This document shows positions 50,222 through 51,970 of a stretch of DNA of 51,970 nt, piece by piece. Below the pieces are notes generated by a model. The model was given only the letters and a program-made list of their open reading frames with translations. It was not told the DNA's origin and did not search any database. The position numbers and the translations under genes are program-made. Where the stretch lies: the NCBI GenBank assembly GCA_011389885.1, contig JAABTK010000025.1:1-51970 (forward strand), read 5' to 3'. This DNA is from Gammaproteobacteria bacterium. GTDB lineage: Bacteria > Pseudomonadota > Gammaproteobacteria > Chromatiales > Chromatiaceae. Positions within the stretch are counted from its first letter, which is position 1. Each line of letters opens with the position of its first letter.

Positions 50222-51145
50222 GTGCAAACCGCCTACGTCACCCATCCCGCCTGTCTGCTGCACGACCTCGGCGAGGTCCATCCGGATGCGCCGGCCCGCT
50301 TGGGGGCGATTCAGGATAAGCTGATCGCTGCCCAACTCTTTGACTGGCTGTTGCAGATCGAGGCCCCGGCCGCCAGCCGCGCCCAATTGCAGCGGGTGCA
50401 TGATGCGGACTACATCGACTTCATCGAGGCCAATGCGCCCGAATCCGGCATCCGCCAGATCGATGCCGATACCGCCCTGACGCCCCACTCCCTGGAGGCC
50501 GCCTATCGTGCGGCCGGGGCCTTGGTCGCCGCGGTTGACGCGGTGATGGAAGGCCGGGTGCAGAACGCCTTTTGCGCCGTGCGCCCCCCGGGCCATCACG
50601 CCGAGCGCCGCCGGGCCATGGGCTTTTGCATCTTCAACAACATCGCTGTCGGCGCCGCCCATGCGCTGGAGACCCATGGGCTGGAGCGGGTGGCGGTGGT
50701 GGATTTCGACGTGCATCACGGCAACGGGACCGAGGACATCTTCCGCCACGACCCGCGGGTGATGATCTGCTCAGCCTTTCAGCACCCCTTCTACCCCGGC
50801 ACCCCCTTCGACGACCGAAACCCCAATCAAATCAATGTCCCGCTGGAGCGGGGGGCCCGCGGCGACGCCTTTCGCGCCGCCGTAACGGACAAAATCCTGC
50901 CCGCCCTCGACGCCTTCCGGCCGCAAATGATCTTCATCTCCGCCGGCTTCGACGGCCACCGCCTGGACGACATGTCGGGGCTGATCCTAACAGAATCCGA
51001 CTACGCCTGGATGACCGAGCAACTGGCGGCCGTTGCGCGCACCCATGCCCAAGGCCGCATCGTCTCCGCCCTGGAGGGCGGCTACGACCTCCCGGCGCTG
51101 GCCGACAGTGTGGCGGTCCACCTCCGGGCACTGATGGGGATTTGA
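50222..51145 (+). CDS. Histone-deacetylase-family protein (class II/AcuC-like)
   Basis: A 307-residue zinc deacetylase. The tandem active-site histidines are in RPPGHHAERRRAMGFCIFNN (His125, His126). The zinc ligands are Asp163 and His165 in VDFDVHHGNGTEDIF and Asp244 in SAGFDGHRLDDMSG. The catalytic tyrosine is in LEGGYDLPALA (Tyr288). Length and motifs fit bacterial HDAC-like amidohydrolases, which remove acetyl groups from lysines or polyamines. It starts at a GTG (50222) with AAGAG upstream. Its position opposite a Pat-type acetyltransferase points to protein deacetylation, as with AcuA/AcuC of Bacillus. Confidence 0.9.
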   Translation: MQTAYVTHPACLLHDLGEVHPDAPARLGAIQDKLIAAQLFDWLLQIEAPAASRAQLQRVHDADYIDFIEANAPESGIRQIDADTALTPHSLEAAYRAAGALVAAVDAVMEGRVQNAFCAVRPPGHHAERRRAMGFCIFNNIAVGAAHALETHGLERVAVVDFDVHHGNGTEDIFRHDPRVMICSAFQHPFYPGTPFDDRNPNQINVPLERGARGDAFRAAVTDKILPALDAFRPQMIFISAGFDGHRLDDMSGLILTESDYAWMTEQLAAVARTHAQGRIVSALEGGYDLPALADSVAVHLRALMGI

Positions 51146-51253
51146 TGCGCTGATGGGGATTTGATGCGGCCCATCTCGCACCTTCTGGTCTGGAAAATAA
51201 GGGATAGAAAAAAGAGGGAATGATGAAAAAGGGAGTGAAAAAGGGGATATCAA

Positions 51254-51499
51254 TGAAAAGGGACACCCAAATTCCGCGAGAATGAATAGGGACACCCAGC
51301 AATGAAATGGGACACCCAAATTCCGCGAGAATGAATAGGAAAGTGAATAGGGACACCCAAATTCCGGATGAAAAGGGACACCCAAATTCCGGGCCAGTGA
51401 AAGCGCAGTGAAAGCGCAACAGTGAAAGCGGACACGCAAATTTCGGGGGAGAGCAGAATGAAGGAGGATGAATAAGAGGGAACACCCAAGTTCTAGATT
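51254..51499. repeat. Degenerate array of GGGACACCCAAATTCC units
   Basis: Units start near 51260, 51289, 51309, 51350, 51375, 51429 and 51479, joined by AT-rich linkers such as GCGAGAATGAATA and GATGAAAA. Spacing is irregular (20 to 54 bases), so it is not a CRISPR or a simple minisatellite. The array lies between the deacetylase gene and a probable RAYT transposase fragment. Confidence 0.7.
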
Positions 51500-51711
51500 T
51501 CCGGATTGGGGCCAACGTGGCCGACTGTCCTAAATTCTTTCAGTTTACAATTCTTTGGGTGTTGCCGGGCTAGGGAATCAAAGGGGGGGGCAGACGGTCT
51601 TTGTCTACGCCTATGCCACGCTGGGGTATGGGCGACACCGCGGCAGCAGCGTCACCAGTCGGTCCGGGTGTCACCTGTATGTTCCAACCCAGCCCTCCCA
51701 GCGGCTCCCGA

Positions 51712-51970
51712 TTACGACGGCAAAACCGTCGCCGGCCGACTGTAGAGCCTTCGGGCCTCGCCGATGCCCCGCAGGAATTTCCGGCCGAATCCGTCGGCGG
51801 CCTGCTTGATTCGGTCTGCCCGCCCCAGGGCCGTGAGTCGGCCGAATCGGCCTCGGCCCGCCGTTTGATTTAAGAAGCCCTCGGGGTCCAGGCCCAGGCG
51901 CTCCAGTATCGGCGGAATCTCCGAATCGATGGCCCCGCGCTTGTCGTTTCGCACCGCCCGGCCGGTCCAG
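51712..51970 (-). CDS. C-terminal end of a probable REP-associated (RAYT) transposase, runs off right edge
   Basis: The minus-strand frame enters from the window edge and ends at 51712: WTGRAVRNDKRGAIDSEIPP, ILERLGLDPEGFLNQTAGRG, RFGRLTALGRADRIKQAADG, FGRKFLRGIGEARRLYS. The block WTGR.iR.DKRGaI...PILERLG...F followed by a GRLTALGRADRI region is, from memory, the tail of proteins with an N-terminal Y1/HUH transposase domain. The catalytic HUH and Tyr lie outside the window. Its presence fits the REP-type palindromes elsewhere. Confidence 0.55.
   Translation of the reverse strand, partial: WTGRAVRNDKRGAIDSEIPPILERLGLDPEGFLNQTAGRGRFGRLTALGRADRIKQAADGFGRKFLRGIGEARRLYSRPATVLPS

Noticed and set aside
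51254-51499. Possible CRISPR array
   Set aside because: Repeat units are degenerate, spacers are of unequal length and share linker sequence, and no cas gene is present.
50934-51515. 193-codon minus-strand frame with repeats such as EFGCPF and GIWVSLF
   Set aside because: It is the translation of the GGGACACCC repeat array plus the antisense of the deacetylase gene; no real protein features.

Overview
The window is GC-rich chromosomal DNA, most likely from a gammaproteobacterium. The type IV pilus genes (FimT/PilW/PilX/PilV/PilE types, PilS-PilR), an MltF-type transglycosylase, BioA, class I fumarase, FolD and REP/RAYT-type repeats all point that way, but the species cannot be named from the sequence. 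No rRNA, tRNA or CRISPR array was found.

Layout. 0-1 kb: end of an IS4-family element and a small orphan gene. 1.2-9.1 kb: an STT3/PglB-type oligosaccharyltransferase, a divergent PilE-type pilin, and an operon of four minor-pilin-type genes ending in a 656-residue PilV-like protein. 9.1-9.95 kb: an intergenic region packed with repeats. 9.95-15.5 kb: two large GT-C-like membrane proteins. 15.7-24.4 kb: housekeeping and unknown genes (MltF-like, pyruvate kinase, a 665-residue protein with a papain-like Cys-His-Asn order coupled to a 30-codon ORF, BioA). 24.4-27.4 kb: a repeat graveyard with a ParE-type toxin-antitoxin pair and a nested pair of MITE-like elements with a clear target-site duplication. 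27.4-34 kb: fumarase, FolD, PilS, PilR. 34-41 kb: three GT-C membrane glycosyltransferases and two paralogous pilins, each pilin preceded by a sigma-54-type promoter. 41.3-47.2 kb: glycan genes (GT2-GT4 fusion, coupled sulfotransferase, divergent glycosyltransferase-like protein) and a secreted six-cysteine protein. 47.2-51.1 kb: a Pat-type protein acetyltransferase divergent from an HDAC-family deacetylase. 51.2-52 kb: degenerate tandem repeats and the C-terminal end of a probable RAYT transposase.

The most interesting signal is the apparent N-glycosylation system at 1.2-9.1 kb. The oligosaccharyltransferase carries all the STT3 landmarks, including an SVSE motif like that of eukaryotic STT3 rather than the TIXE of PglB/AglB. 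The four neighbouring minor pilins carry about 34 N-X-S/T sequons by hand count (about 2.2 per 100 residues), 18 of them as D-N-X-S/T. Other proteins checked in the window carry about 0.1-0.6 per 100. I infer a dedicated N-linked glycosylation system for the pilus tip complex. A separate, probably O-linked, modification system (tandem TMTC-like GT-C/TPR proteins) sits beside the major pilins, and PilSR plus sigma-54 probably controls those pilins.
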